Origin: Gracilibacillus alcaliphilus
GTDB lineage: Bacteria > Bacillota > Bacilli > Bacillales > Amphibacillaceae
NCBI RefSeq assembly: GCF_016909015.1
Contig: NZ_JAFBFA010000006.1
Location: forward strand, 62,001 to 126,000
Reading direction: 5' to 3'
DNA length: 64,000 nucleotides
Every line of letters starts with the position of its first letter. Within the stretch, counting starts at the first letter, position 1. The notes beneath the pieces were generated by a model, which saw only the letters and a program-made list of their open reading frames with translations, did no database searches and was not told where the DNA came from. Of this stretch, positions 18,628 through 27,510 are shown piece after piece. A program made the position numbers and the translations under genes.

Positions 18628-19374
18628 CTAGCTATCTTTTTGCTGGTTTTTCCTTTCCTTTAATAACTTCACTAACTCTGGCGGAAAGACCATCTCATCA
18701 TTAGTTAGTTGATTATGAATGTAATCCGCTTCTTTAATCTCATTAACTTCATTATGGATGCGCTCCATACGTTCATCTAACTCACCAGCTAAGAGTGCGG
18801 CATCCCGCAGCTCATTTTTCAGTGTTTGTGGGATTGCCTTATTATACTTATAGTAAATTTTATGTTCCAAACTGGCCCAGAAATCCATGGCGATCGTGCG
18901 AATTTGGATTTCGGCATAGACATTTTCTACCCTGTCTGACATAAAAATCGGTATTTGAATAATCAAGTGGAGACTTTTATAACCATTATATTTCGGATTT
19001 TTGATATAGTCTTTCTTTTCGATCAGTGTAATATCCTTTTGTTGGACAAGCATATCTGCTACTTGATAAATATCAGATACAAAAGAACAGTTAATCCGAA
19101 TTCCAGCGATATCACGAATATTCTCACGAATGGATGGCAAATTTACCTCAAGGCCTTTTTTCTTTACCTTGAGCAAAATACTTTCTGGAGATTTTACCCG
19201 TGATTTGACATGTTCTATTGGGTTGTAATCGTGGATGTGCTGAAATTCATCTTGCAATATGTTGATTTTGGTCGTTAGTTCTTTAATTGCAAAATCGTAG
19301 GCCATAATAAATCGTAATAATTCTTTCTTCCAATTCTTTATATCTTGTAAGTCTAATGATTGATAGTCCATCAT
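18628..19374 (-). CDS. ywaC: Small alarmone synthetase (YwaC/RelP type)
   Basis: A 248-residue RelA/SpoT-type synthetase without hydrolase or regulatory domains, making (p)ppGpp from ATP and GDP/GTP. It follows B. subtilis YwaC closely: HDYNPIEHVKSRVKSPESI, IRDIAGIRINCSFVSDIY, KPKYNGYKSLHLI-like NPKYNGYKSLHLI, and AEIQIRTIAMDFWASLEHKIYYK. It is ~40 residues longer than YwaC through a C-terminal extension rich in Lys and Glu. The first of two ATGs has AAGGAG at 8 bases. That ribosome site lies inside an 18-bp perfect inverted repeat (19379-19423). Confidence 0.92.
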   Translation of the reverse strand: MMDYQSLDLQDIKNWKKELLRFIMAYDFAIKELTTKINILQDEFQHIHDYNPIEHVKSRVKSPESILLKVKKKGLEVNLPSIRENIRDIAGIRINCSFVSDIYQVADMLVQQKDITLIEKKDYIKNPKYNGYKSLHLIIQIPIFMSDRVENVYAEIQIRTIAMDFWASLEHKIYYKYNKAIPQTLKNELRDAALLAGELDERMERIHNEVNEIKEADYIHNQLTNDEMVFPPELVKLLKERKNQQKDS

Positions 19375-19378
19375 AAAA

Positions 19379-19436
19379 GTAACTCCTTAATAATAGTGGT
19401 TACCTCTATTATTAAGGAGTTACTGGTTGAAGTCAA
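19379..19436 (-). promoter_or_regulatory. Promoter and 18-bp perfect palindrome before ywaC
   Basis: GTAACTCCTTAATAATAG (19379-19396) and its exact complement (19406-19423) flank a 9-base loop. On the minus strand, TTGACT (19436-19431) and AATAAT (19413-19408) form a SigA-like promoter with a 17-base spacer. The -10 therefore lies in one arm, the predicted start of transcription in the loop, and the AAGGAG ribosome site in the other arm. The palindrome could be a repressor operator or, for longer transcripts, a hairpin hiding the ribosome site. Confidence 0.7.
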
Positions 19437-19523
19437 AGAATATTATTAGTAAAAAGTGTGAAACAAAGACCGAATGATTAGCTGCATGTATTGGTGCTTG
19501 ATATTCGCTTGTGGCCAGATTTG

Positions 19524-20366
19524 CTAAAATTCTTCATATTCGCTAGGGTCTTGGCCACCGATACGTCCATCTGCTTTAGACAGACTGTTGATCTTTTCCA
19601 TATCTTCATAGTCTAAGGCAAAATCAAAGATAGAGATATTATTTAGTTGTCTGATCGATGATGTAGATCTGGGGATTGAAACAGCACCAAGTTGATAATG
19701 CCAGCGCAGGATAATTTGCCCAACAGATTTTTTATACTTATCAGCGATTTGCTGTAAGCTTTCATTTTCAATAATATCTTTGGCACGATATAACGGACTC
19801 CAAGATTCTGTAATGATATGGTGTTCTTCGTGCCACTTGCACTGCTGTTTTTGATTGAAGAATGGGTGCAGTTCAATTTGATTGACAGTAGGGAGTACCC
19901 CAGTCTCTTTCTGTAAATGTTCGAGATGTTCAGGCAAGAAGTTACTTACTCCGATAGAACGAACGAGACCCCACTTTTGTGCATCAATTAAAGCTTGCCA
20001 TGCTTCAAGATATTTCCCTTGTTTCGGATTAGGCCAATGGATTAAATAAAGATCAAAATAATCAAGATTAGCACGGAATAAGGATTCTTGCAGGGCTTGA
20101 ATAGCTTCAGCATAATCATGATAACGGCCTGGCAGCTTGGAAGTGACAAACACTTGGTTGCGGGGAATGCCGCTTTGTCGAATAGCTGCACCAACAGCAC
20201 CTTCGTTTTCATAATTATAGGCCGTGTCGATGAGACGGTAGCCATGATTTAACGCACTAGCGATAACACGGGCCCCCGCGGCTCCTTTAATACTCGCAGT
20301 ACCAAACCCTATGGCAGGAATCTCGATGCCGTCGTGTAAAGTAAAACTAGGTATCGTTTGTTCCAT
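19524..20366 (-). CDS. Aldo/keto reductase (AKR5-like)
   Basis: A 280-residue NADPH-dependent reductase. The catalytic tetrad is complete: Asp47 and Tyr52 in DTAYNYENE, Lys77 in VTSKL and His110 in YLIHWPNP. IGVSNFLPEHL and IPRSTS (cofactor phosphate region) also match. Relatives reduce diketogluconate, methylglyoxal and other carbonyls; the substrate here is unknown. It lies alone on the minus strand, divergent from the yhgD regulator. Confidence 0.88.
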   Translation of the reverse strand: MEQTIPSFTLHDGIEIPAIGFGTASIKGAAGARVIASALNHGYRLIDTAYNYENEGAVGAAIRQSGIPRNQVFVTSKLPGRYHDYAEAIQALQESLFRANLDYFDLYLIHWPNPKQGKYLEAWQALIDAQKWGLVRSIGVSNFLPEHLEHLQKETGVLPTVNQIELHPFFNQKQQCKWHEEHHIITESWSPLYRAKDIIENESLQQIADKYKKSVGQIILRWHYQLGAVSIPRSTSSIRQLNNISIFDFALDYEDMEKINSLSKADGRIGGQDPSEYEEF

Positions 20367-20485
20367 AAAATAATTCCTCCTTTAAGTGATCTTACTAACA
20401 AGATACCACAAATCTTTTATAGTCAAACACATAGTGCAGAATCAGTTGCACATTCCAAATAAATAAAAAAACAAGGAGTTTTCAC

Positions 20486-20545
20486 TTTACAATGATAAGA
20501 AAAAAGACTATTATGCACTTATGACCAGAATAGTTTTTTGGTCAT
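20486..20545 (+). promoter_or_regulatory. Promoter and TetR-type operator of yhgDE
   Basis: TTTACA (20486-20491) and TATTAT (20509-20514) are 17 bases apart. An inverted repeat ATGACCA/TGGTCAT (20521-20527 and 20539-20545, 11-base spacer) begins near the predicted +1, a typical place for autorepression by the TetR protein downstream. Confidence 0.65.
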
Positions 20546-20570
20546 TTTCTAAGAAAGGGAAGAAGATAAA

Positions 20571-21152
20571 ATGAATAAAAAACAACAAATATTATTAGCT
20601 GCAACACAGTCATTCTCGCGCTATGGTTATAAAGCAACAACGATGGATCGGGTATCCAAGATTGCTCAAGTAGGTAAAGGAACGATTTATCTTCATTTTG
20701 CTAATAAAGAGGAACTATTGAAGGAAATTATCAAGGAACTAGCCGCACAAATGAGACTGGCTGCTGATCAGGAAATTAATAAACATGCAACTTTTATTGA
20801 TCGATTTGAGGCAGCTTTATATGGGATTTTGCAATTTCAAGAGCGTCACGAGCTAATTATTAAGCTTTCAGACGAATTAAAAGATTTCCGAACACCTATC
20901 GTCAAGAAGGTATTAGCCGATTTTGAACAAGAAATTTGTTTATATATTGAGGAAAAAGTGGAAAAAGCTATACAGAAGCAAGAAATTAAGCCCTGTGATC
21001 CAAAGCTTACCGCTTTTTTGATGTATAAAACGTATATCCATTTAGTGAATGATTGGAAGGAAAATCATCAGCCGTTGTCTAGAGAGCAGGTAGTATACTT
21101 GATTCGTTTTTATTTTCTAGAAGGCTTAAAGCCGGCAGCTTATCAAGCATAG
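20571..21152 (+). CDS. yhgD: TetR-family regulator (YhgD-like)
   Basis: A 193-residue TetR protein. Residues ~5-50 carry the helix-turn-helix (AATQSFSRYGYKATTMDRVSKIAQVGKGTIYLHF). The remainder is the helical ligand domain with no recognisable specificity. It lies directly upstream of the yhgE-type gene, as in B. subtilis, and an inverted repeat at its promoter suggests autoregulation. Confidence 0.85.
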   Translation: MNKKQQILLAATQSFSRYGYKATTMDRVSKIAQVGKGTIYLHFANKEELLKEIIKELAAQMRLAADQEINKHATFIDRFEAALYGILQFQERHELIIKLSDELKDFRTPIVKKVLADFEQEICLYIEEKVEKAIQKQEIKPCDPKLTAFLMYKTYIHLVNDWKENHQPLSREQVVYLIRFYFLEGLKPAAYQA

Positions 21153-21177
21153 ATATTAGCACGTGGAGGAATTAATA

Positions 21178-23844
21178 ATGAAAAACATTGGGAAAATTTT
21201 TATGCAAGATTTACGGAACCTTAAACGTGTCCCACTTGTTGCGTTACTTTTGATTGGATTAGCTATTTTGCCCTCATTATATGCGTGGTTTAATTTAGGG
21301 GCTTCTTGGGATCCTTATTCTAATACCGAAGATATAAAAATTGCGATAGTAAATGAGGATATGGGGGCAGAGATTGAAGGGGAAGAAGTTAATCTAGGAG
21401 AGAATCTGGAAGAAAATTTGAAAGAGAACGAAGCTATGGGCTGGGTGTTTACCGATCGAGAGAAAGCAGAAAAGGGAATCCGTCATGGAGATTATTATGC
21501 GGGTATTTTTATTGAATCAGATTTCTCCCAGGAGTTATCGAGGATTGTTGATGGCGAGCCCGTGCAGACTTCTGTTGAATATCAAGTCAACCAAAAGAAA
21601 AATGCTATAGCTCCTAAGATGACATCTGCTGGCGCCAGCACGATTGTCAATGAGATAAACAATCAGTTTGTTGATGAAGTGTCAAAAACTTTATTTGCGG
21701 AATTTGATAAACTAGGCCTCAAGATTGAAGAAGAATTACCAACGATTAGAAGAATTAAGAATGCCCTTTATGAATTGAATGAAAAAATGCCTGAAATCGT
21801 CGAGATTGGGGAGTATATTGAGGGGATAGATAATGATTGGGAAACAATCGATGAACAAGTGGATCATTTTTTGGCGATTCGTGAGTATATCCCGCAGATC
21901 AATGAAGGGGCAGATCAGGTTCTTGCATTACAACAGCATATTCCGAGAATTTATGAACTGAGTGATCATATTGACGAAGTTCAAGAAACGATCCCTACAT
22001 TGGAAAGGGCAGTGGAAAGCTTTGATAAGATTGGTCCTATGTTTGATGAAGCAGACCAATTCTTAAATGAGTCACAAGAACAGATTGCTGAAACAAGGGA
22101 ACAGATCAGTCATATAAGTACAAGACTTCATAATGCCAATGATCAAGTATCGACGATTGAAGATAATATCGGCGAATTCCAGCAAGTGATTGCCGAGGCA
22201 GAACTGGATGCTGCTCCATTTGTGCAATCCTTCCAAAGTCAGCTGGTGCGTATGGATCAAACGATGGCAGATTTACAAGCGTTATTACAGCAAATTACTG
22301 CTGATGAAAGTGTCAGCGAACATGGTGATGAATTGCAGAAGGTGCAGCAAGAGATTGCCAAACATCGGCTTTATTTAGAAAGTAATCGTCAAGTTTATCA
22401 GAAATTGCAAGATATCTCAGGAGATAGCAGCCTCTCAGGACTGTTAAACGAAATGGACGCTGCTAATGCCAGTTTGGAAACAATGCAAGGATCAGTAGAG
22501 CAGGTTCACAGTTCGGGTGTATTAGAAGAAGACTTGTCCAATACGATCGAAAACAATGTAGCAACCACGCAACAGCATACCCAAGCACTGTCTGAGTGGT
22601 TAGCGGCTAATGGGGAGTCCAGCTTGAACAGCAGTTTTGGAGCGATTAAAGACACGGTTGCTTCTGCTGATTTTAATATGGATCAGCTTCATGAAATCAA
22701 TGACACCTTGCAAGACTTGTTGGGTGAGGCTGATTCTGTCTTAGCACAAGTGAATCAAGATATTGCTACATTACGAGAGGAGATGCCAGGGGTAAAGGAT
22801 CGCTGGCTGGAGATTAATGGCAAGGTACAGGAAAGCTTCCCCAAAATGGTCGACGCCCTGAACACCTTTGATCAATTTATCGAAAATGATCTTCCAAACG
22901 TAGAAGAGAAGGTAAACCAATTGGCTGCTTTTATTGAAGAGGAACTGCCAGGTATAGAAGAGACTTATAATGATGTAGCCGATCAAGTTGAAGAGAAAAT
23001 GCCTGCAGTAGAGTCTGCGATCCATGAGTTGGCTGCATTTAGCCGTGATAAGTTACCAGAAATTAAGAATGAAGTATCAGAGGCATCCGATAAAGTCCAT
23101 ACCATCGATGCGAATAATCAATTAAGTGATCTTATTTCCTTGTTGCGAAATGATTTAGCAGATGAGAATGAATTTTTTGCTACACCTGTTCAGTTGGTAG
23201 AAAAGGATATCTTCCCAGTTCCTAACTATGGATCTGCAAATGCACCTTTCTATACAGCATTATCCTTATGGGTTGGAGCATTGCTGTTATCTAATTTATT
23301 GTCTGCTAATGTGCACCAATTGGATTATCGAGAAGACTATACCTTAAGACAGGTCTATTTTGGCCGAATGATCTTATTCTTGATTATTGGTGTTTTACAG
23401 GCTTTAATTGTTAGTATTGGGAACTTAACGATCTTAAAAATGTATGCCAGCAATGCCGCCATGTTCATCTTATTTAGTGTGTTGATCGCTGTAGTATTTA
23501 TGGTGATAGTCTATACCTTTGCTTCTGTTTTAGGCAATATTGGTAAGGCATTAATGATTATTTTATTGGTGTTACAAATATCTAGTGGCGGGGGAACTTT
23601 CCCGATTGAAGTAGCACCGCCGTTTTTCCAAGCGATTCATCCGTTTATACCGTTCTCCTATGCGATTGATTTATTGCGTGAGGCAGTAGCTGGTATTGTG
23701 CCGGCAATTGTATGGTATAACATCCTCATGTTAATGGTATTTCTAGCAATTGCCATTCTTATCGGGGTAGTATTAAAACCAATTCTAGCTAGTCGAATTG
23801 AAAAAACAGTCGAAAAATCAAAGGATAGCCGATTAATTGACTAA
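21178..23844 (+). CDS. yhgE: YhgE/Pip-domain membrane protein
   Basis: An 888-residue membrane protein of the YhgE/Pip (phage infection protein) family. An N-terminal helix (~15-35) is followed by the conserved DIKIAIVNED segment, a very long extracellular coiled-coil-rich part (~100-670, many Glu/Gln and heptads) and about six C-terminal helices of the ABC-2 membrane type. Lactococcal Pip is a phage receptor, and related proteins take part in ESX-like or efflux functions; the role here is unknown. ATG 21178 has GGAGG at 9 bases; the GTG at 21163 lies before that site. It is co-transcribed with yhgD. Confidence 0.87.
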   Translation: MKNIGKIFMQDLRNLKRVPLVALLLIGLAILPSLYAWFNLGASWDPYSNTEDIKIAIVNEDMGAEIEGEEVNLGENLEENLKENEAMGWVFTDREKAEKGIRHGDYYAGIFIESDFSQELSRIVDGEPVQTSVEYQVNQKKNAIAPKMTSAGASTIVNEINNQFVDEVSKTLFAEFDKLGLKIEEELPTIRRIKNALYELNEKMPEIVEIGEYIEGIDNDWETIDEQVDHFLAIREYIPQINEGADQVLALQQHIPRIYELSDHIDEVQETIPTLERAVESFDKIGPMFDEADQFLNESQEQIAETREQISHISTRLHNANDQVSTIEDNIGEFQQVIAEAELDAAPFVQSFQSQLVRMDQTMADLQALLQQITADESVSEHGDELQKVQQEIAKHRLYLESNRQVYQKLQDISGDSSLSGLLNEMDAANASLETMQGSVEQVHSSGVLEEDLSNTIENNVATTQQHTQALSEWLAANGESSLNSSFGAIKDTVASADFNMDQLHEINDTLQDLLGEADSVLAQVNQDIATLREEMPGVKDRWLEINGKVQESFPKMVDALNTFDQFIENDLPNVEEKVNQLAAFIEEELPGIEETYNDVADQVEEKMPAVESAIHELAAFSRDKLPEIKNEVSEASDKVHTIDANNQLSDLISLLRNDLADENEFFATPVQLVEKDIFPVPNYGSANAPFYTALSLWVGALLLSNLLSANVHQLDYREDYTLRQVYFGRMILFLIIGVLQALIVSIGNLTILKMYASNAAMFILFSVLIAVVFMVIVYTFASVLGNIGKALMIILLVLQISSGGGTFPIEVAPPFFQAIHPFIPFSYAIDLLREAVAGIVPAIVWYNILMLMVFLAIAILIGVVLKPILASRIEKTVEKSKDSRLID

Positions 23845-23852
23845 ACTGAAAT

Positions 23853-23888
23853 GGATGGAGAGAAAAAAGGAGTATCTCCATCCTTTTA
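23853..23888 (+). terminator. Terminator after yhgE
   Basis: Perfect 9-bp stem GGATGGAGA/TCTCCATCC followed by TTTTAAT. Confidence 0.87.
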
Positions 23889-24113
23889 ATATGGTCTGTT
23901 TTTCTTTATAGCATTTTCATCTCCAGCACTATAAAGGTCTTATCATATAGGTCATTGTGCTTAGTTAGTGCAGAGATAGTTAAAAAAATTGGCAGAAATA
24001 GTTGGTTTTAAGGTTCAAAAAGTGTATCATAAATAGTAAGGTGAGACTTCCATCTATAGGGTGTTATGGGTGGTTAGCACCATGATAAATAAACAAGTTA
24101 ATGGGGGACGATC

Positions 24114-25172
24114 ATGAAATTAAGGATAACTGCTATTATGTTTATCTTTCTTTCGATGTTGCTTATAGCATGTTCAAAAGATGAAGAAACCGAAAAGGTA
24201 GAGCAGCCAGAAGAAGAGACAGAAGAAATTGTACTAACAGAAGAAGAAGCAATAGCTGTCTTAGAAGAATATCAAGTGATCTTTTCCAATATTGTAGATC
24301 ACGCAGCAGATGATGGTGAATTACAGCAATATGGATCGATCGATGAGGTTAAAGCTGAATTATTAACTATCATGACAGAGGATTTTGCAGATGCAACACT
24401 GGGGCAATACTTTGAAGAAAAGAATGAGATAATTTATCTCATAGAAACGGAAGAACCGATTTGGTTTGATGAGGAAGAAGCATATGAATTGGAACAAACA
24501 GATGATCAAGCATATGAAATATCACAAGAACAATTAAACGCACAAGATCAATTGGTTCATACGACTTATGTAATCAGTTGGGACGACGAGAAGTGGCGTC
24601 TTAATGACCTGCTTCAAGAAGAGGTAGAACTGGAAGAAGAGAATGGTGCTCCAGAAGTAGCTAACCCTGAGGAAGAACCAAGCCAGGACAGTAGTGTAGA
24701 TAATAATGATGATAGTAATAACGATGATAATAATACCAGCTCTGACGGAACAGCAGAATCGGATAATGAAAATAATTCCAATTCAGACGATTCTAGTAAT
24801 ACCAATGCAGGTAACAATGAAGCCTCAACGAATAATCCAGAAGAACCAAATAATACAGATGACGGTGCCAATCAAGACAGTGACACTCCAGCAGGTAATG
24901 AGGACAATAACGGTGATGCAGAAGATAATCCAACAGACAGCTCAGGGAATAGTGACGCCTCTATATCTGAAGGAGACGCGGTTGAATTAGTAAAACAACA
25001 TTTAAGTATAACAGATGATTCTACATTTAATGTGGTGGTTGATCATCTTGATGAGAATGGTAATTATGTGGTTCAAGTTTTTGAAGTAATGGAAAACGAA
25101 GGTGTAGGACATACTGCCACGTTTGGATGGTATATTGTTAATAAAAACGATGGATCTATTGCGGAAATGTAA
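24114..25172 (+). CDS. Lipoprotein with Asn/Asp/Ser-rich linker
   Basis: A 352-residue secreted lipoprotein. The lipobox LLIAC places the lipidated Cys at residue 20. Three parts follow: an acidic region and folded domain (~45-170, with IVDHAADDGELQQYG and TYVISWDDEKWRLNDLL), a low-complexity linker of Asn, Asp, Ser and Glu (~185-280) and a small C-terminal domain (EGDAVELVKQHL ... GWYIVNKNDGSIAEM) resembling PepSY-like units. The function is unknown. The acidic linker fits an extracellular protein of a salt-tolerant organism. GGGGG lies 6 bases before the ATG; it is monocistronic. Confidence 0.78.
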   Translation: MKLRITAIMFIFLSMLLIACSKDEETEKVEQPEEETEEIVLTEEEAIAVLEEYQVIFSNIVDHAADDGELQQYGSIDEVKAELLTIMTEDFADATLGQYFEEKNEIIYLIETEEPIWFDEEEAYELEQTDDQAYEISQEQLNAQDQLVHTTYVISWDDEKWRLNDLLQEEVELEEENGAPEVANPEEEPSQDSSVDNNDDSNNDDNNTSSDGTAESDNENNSNSDDSSNTNAGNNEASTNNPEEPNNTDDGANQDSDTPAGNEDNNGDAEDNPTDSSGNSDASISEGDAVELVKQHLSITDDSTFNVVVDHLDENGNYVVQVFEVMENEGVGHTATFGWYIVNKNDGSIAEM

Positions 25173-25313
25173 AACTAAGGGCTTGAACAACACAATAGGA
25201 TAGCAAATGGGCATCTGTATCTGCCTTTCATCAAATAAGAAAGTTTTGCTTCCTTAGGTGAGAAAGATGAAACTGGTGAGCTGGAAGATGATATGCAAAG
25301 TTGTCGAAGAAGA

Positions 25314-25354
25314 ATAGGGAGCAGATCCATAGACGGGCCTGCTCCCTATTTTTT
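25314..25354. terminator. Terminator between the lipoprotein gene and ddh
   Basis: Perfect 11-bp stem ATAGGGAGCAG/CTGCTCCCTAT followed by TTTTT, with a further GTCGAA/TTCGAC pairing outside. It sits between converging genes and may act on both. Confidence 0.85.
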
Positions 25355-25406
25355 CGACAAAATAAGCTTGATGACAAGTTTTTCACCTTGTCTTTTGAAC
25401 ATTCTC

Positions 25407-26393
25407 TTATAAAAAGTCTCTTCGTAATTCTTCTGGTGACCGTGGTGAAAGCTGGGCTAGTGTTACATCATAGACCGTTTTCGCACCATATTGTTTTGTT
25501 TCACTCAGGCGATAGGCAGCACGGGCATAGGCAACTAATACACTCGCTGTAAATTCAGGATTGCTGTCCAGCTGAAGGGAGAATTCATAAATTTGTTTGT
25601 TATCTTCCCCTGTATTACCTCCGCGAATAACAAATCCACCATGTGGTGCTTTCGAGTGGTTTTGCTGTAATTCTTCTTCCGTAATAAAGTGTACCTCTGT
25701 TTCATAGTCAGCGAAGTAATGCGGCATTGTTTTGATCTCTTTTTCAATGGCTGCTTTGTCTGCCTGTTCTTCTGCAACAACATAGCATACGCGACGGTGT
25801 TTCTCAGCAGTGGATAATTCTGGGTTGGTACCGCTGCGTACTTTATCCATAGCTTGTTCAGAAGGAATCGTGTACTGAACCCCATTTTTGACACCATTTA
25901 CTCGTCTTACGGCATCAGAGTGTCCTTGGCTTAGACCTTTACCCCAGAAGGTATAGTTTTCCCCAAGTGGCAGAATGGCATCAGCCATCACACGATTAAT
26001 GGAGAATAAACCTGGATCCCAGCCCACAGCAATCAAGGCTGTTTTATTATGTTTGGCCGCAACTTCGTTGACAGCTTGATAGAATTCAGGAATTTTCGCA
26101 TGGGTGTCATAGCTATCCACTGTATTAAACATACTGGCAAAGTGTGGCGTTTGTTCCGGCAAATCTGTTGCCGAACCTCCACATAGCAGCATTACATCAA
26201 TTTGATCTTGGTAATCAATTGCATCAGATATATGTAAAGCCTTAACACCAGGTTCATCAAGTACAAGCGAGCCTGGTTCTCTTCTTGTGAAAACGGCTAC
26301 TAATTCCATATCAGCAGTTTGCTTAATCGCCTTTACGGCACCTTTTCCTAGATTACCGTAACCTACAATACCTAGTCTAATCTTATTGCTCAT
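25407..26393 (-). CDS. ddh: meso-Diaminopimelate D-dehydrogenase
   Basis: A 328-residue NADPH enzyme that makes meso-diaminopimelate from tetrahydrodipicolinate and ammonia in one step. It shows LGIVGYGNLGKGAVKAI (Rossmann), LLCGGSATDLPEQ, FNTVDSYDTHAKIPEF, VGWDPGLFSINR and FWGKGLSQGHSDA, all diagnostic of Ddh. ATG 26393 was preferred because AAGGGG is 8 bases before it but only 2 before ATG 26399. Ddh is found in only some Bacillaceae and bypasses the acetylase/succinylase routes to cell-wall DAP and lysine. It stands alone, and no lysine riboswitch was seen. Confidence 0.94.
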   Translation of the reverse strand: MSNKIRLGIVGYGNLGKGAVKAIKQTADMELVAVFTRREPGSLVLDEPGVKALHISDAIDYQDQIDVMLLCGGSATDLPEQTPHFASMFNTVDSYDTHAKIPEFYQAVNEVAAKHNKTALIAVGWDPGLFSINRVMADAILPLGENYTFWGKGLSQGHSDAVRRVNGVKNGVQYTIPSEQAMDKVRSGTNPELSTAEKHRRVCYVVAEEQADKAAIEKEIKTMPHYFADYETEVHFITEEELQQNHSKAPHGGFVIRGGNTGEDNKQIYEFSLQLDSNPEFTASVLVAYARAAYRLSETKQYGAKTVYDVTLAQLSPRSPEELRRDFL

Positions 26394-26721
26394 AAACATT
26401 TCCCCTTATTATTGAAAATTTATAACCTGCTTCTTTCTACTTTAAATAATTTTTGTGCAGAAATCAATGTAAAGCTCTGTGATTTGGCAGATAAATCTAT
26501 TGAAATAGACAAAAACGGAGCTGTTTTTCATATGAAAATGCTGACTCCGTCAACCTCTTAGCTCTGTTGAAAATGGAAGACTGCTAGAATTTTATGGATA
26601 GTAGTGGTGTCTGCCAGAGTATATTGCTTTTGAACATGCAGTTTAAGAAAAATTTAATAATTGGATAAGCGGGAGTTTAGATTTACGGAATAAACTAAAG
26701 GAGAAGTCAGGAGGGAAGGTA
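26394..26721. other. Gap between ddh and the DUF6220 gene
   Basis: AT-rich. It holds one structured site at 26515-26550: outer arms ACGGAG/CTCCGT enclose the palindrome TTTTCATATGAAAA. There is no T tract directly after, so a terminator role is unsure. No gene was seen. Confidence 0.45.
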
Positions 26722-27111
26722 ATGAGAATACAATTTGCACGATTCGTATTTTACACATTATTAATAGTATTTACCACAGCGATTGTCATTCAATTTATTT
26801 TAGCAGGTATGGCTGTATTTATGGATCCAAGTCAATGGAGAAACCATACGCTGTTTGTTCATTTATTTGGTTTTAACTTGCCTGTGCTGCTGCTTATAAC
26901 AGCTTGGCTTGCCAATATGCCTCTAAAAGTATACGGGCAATTGATCGGTTTAATGGGGTTGATTTTTTTGCTGTATTTTACGGCTAATATGGCTGGTATG
27001 CTGCCATGGATTGGTGCATTACATCCGATTGCCGGGGTGCTGTTATTGTTGTTGGCAGGTATGATATTAGCTGATCAAATCAAAAGTAAGCAAGGGGAGA
27101 AGATACAATGA
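26722..27111 (+). CDS. DUF6220-like small membrane protein
   Basis: 129 residues with four hydrophobic segments, beginning RFVFYTLLIVFTTAIVIQFILAGMAVF and then a Trp-Arg-Asn-His stretch followed by FVHLFGFNLPVLLL, a pattern I associate with DUF6220 membrane proteins (function unknown). The family call is by recall. It overlaps the next small gene by 4 bases (ATGA), so they are translationally coupled. GGAGGGAAGG precedes the ATG. Confidence 0.65.
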   Translation: MRIQFARFVFYTLLIVFTTAIVIQFILAGMAVFMDPSQWRNHTLFVHLFGFNLPVLLLITAWLANMPLKVYGQLIGLMGLIFLLYFTANMAGMLPWIGALHPIAGVLLLLLAGMILADQIKSKQGEKIQ

Positions 27112-27299
27112 GGATATTAGTCGGTGTCATTTTAGGCTGGTTTGGTGGTTTTATCTTAGGCATTGCCTTTTCCAGTATAATTGGGATTGTTACCTTGACA
27201 TTATTCGATATACCGATGGGGATTAAATTCTTATCTTATTTTACGGCTTTTATTGGTGCAGTGTTGGTGCCGGTACTAGATCGAAGAAGGGGTGAATAA
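27108..27299 (+). CDS. DUF5957-like small membrane protein
   Basis: 63 residues, two hydrophobic helices rich in Gly (GVILGWFGGFILGIAFSSIIGIV and YFTAFIGAVLVPVL) ending in DRRRGE. The pattern fits DUF5957, a family of Bacillales membrane miniproteins without known function. Its ATG overlaps the stop of the preceding gene, with ribosome site AAGGGGAG. Confidence 0.65.
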   Translation: MRILVGVILGWFGGFILGIAFSSIIGIVTLTLFDIPMGIKFLSYFTAFIGAVLVPVLDRRRGE

Positions 27300-27341
27300 C
27301 CGTTGGCTTATCCGTTCTTTTTCCATTATACTTTAAGAGAT

Positions 27342-27467
27342 TGTTCAAACAGTCCAAAAAAAAATGATGCATCGAATTTTAGCGTTGGCTTGCTTCTCCT
27401 CTACTCACGTATTAAAAGGAAGAGGAACTTCTACTAAGATTGTCCTTTTTATCAAACTTTTTGAACA
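27342..27467 (+). repeat. Full copy of the TGTTCAAAAAGTCC-ended repeat
   Basis: Left end TGTTCAAACAGTCC, then AAATGATGCATCGAATTTTAG; right end AAACTTTTTGAACA. The ends are inverted repeats. The element of about 126 bases sits between a stop codon and the sensor kinase. Confidence 0.6.
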
Positions 27468-27510
27468 TGTATTTTAATAAAATCCATTTGTTTGACGGTA
27501 GGTGATCAAG

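Noticed and set aside
24614..24871. Ser/Leu-rich minus-strand ORF inside the lipoprotein gene
   Set aside because: Produced by the low-complexity Asn/Asp/Ser/Glu linker on the other strand.
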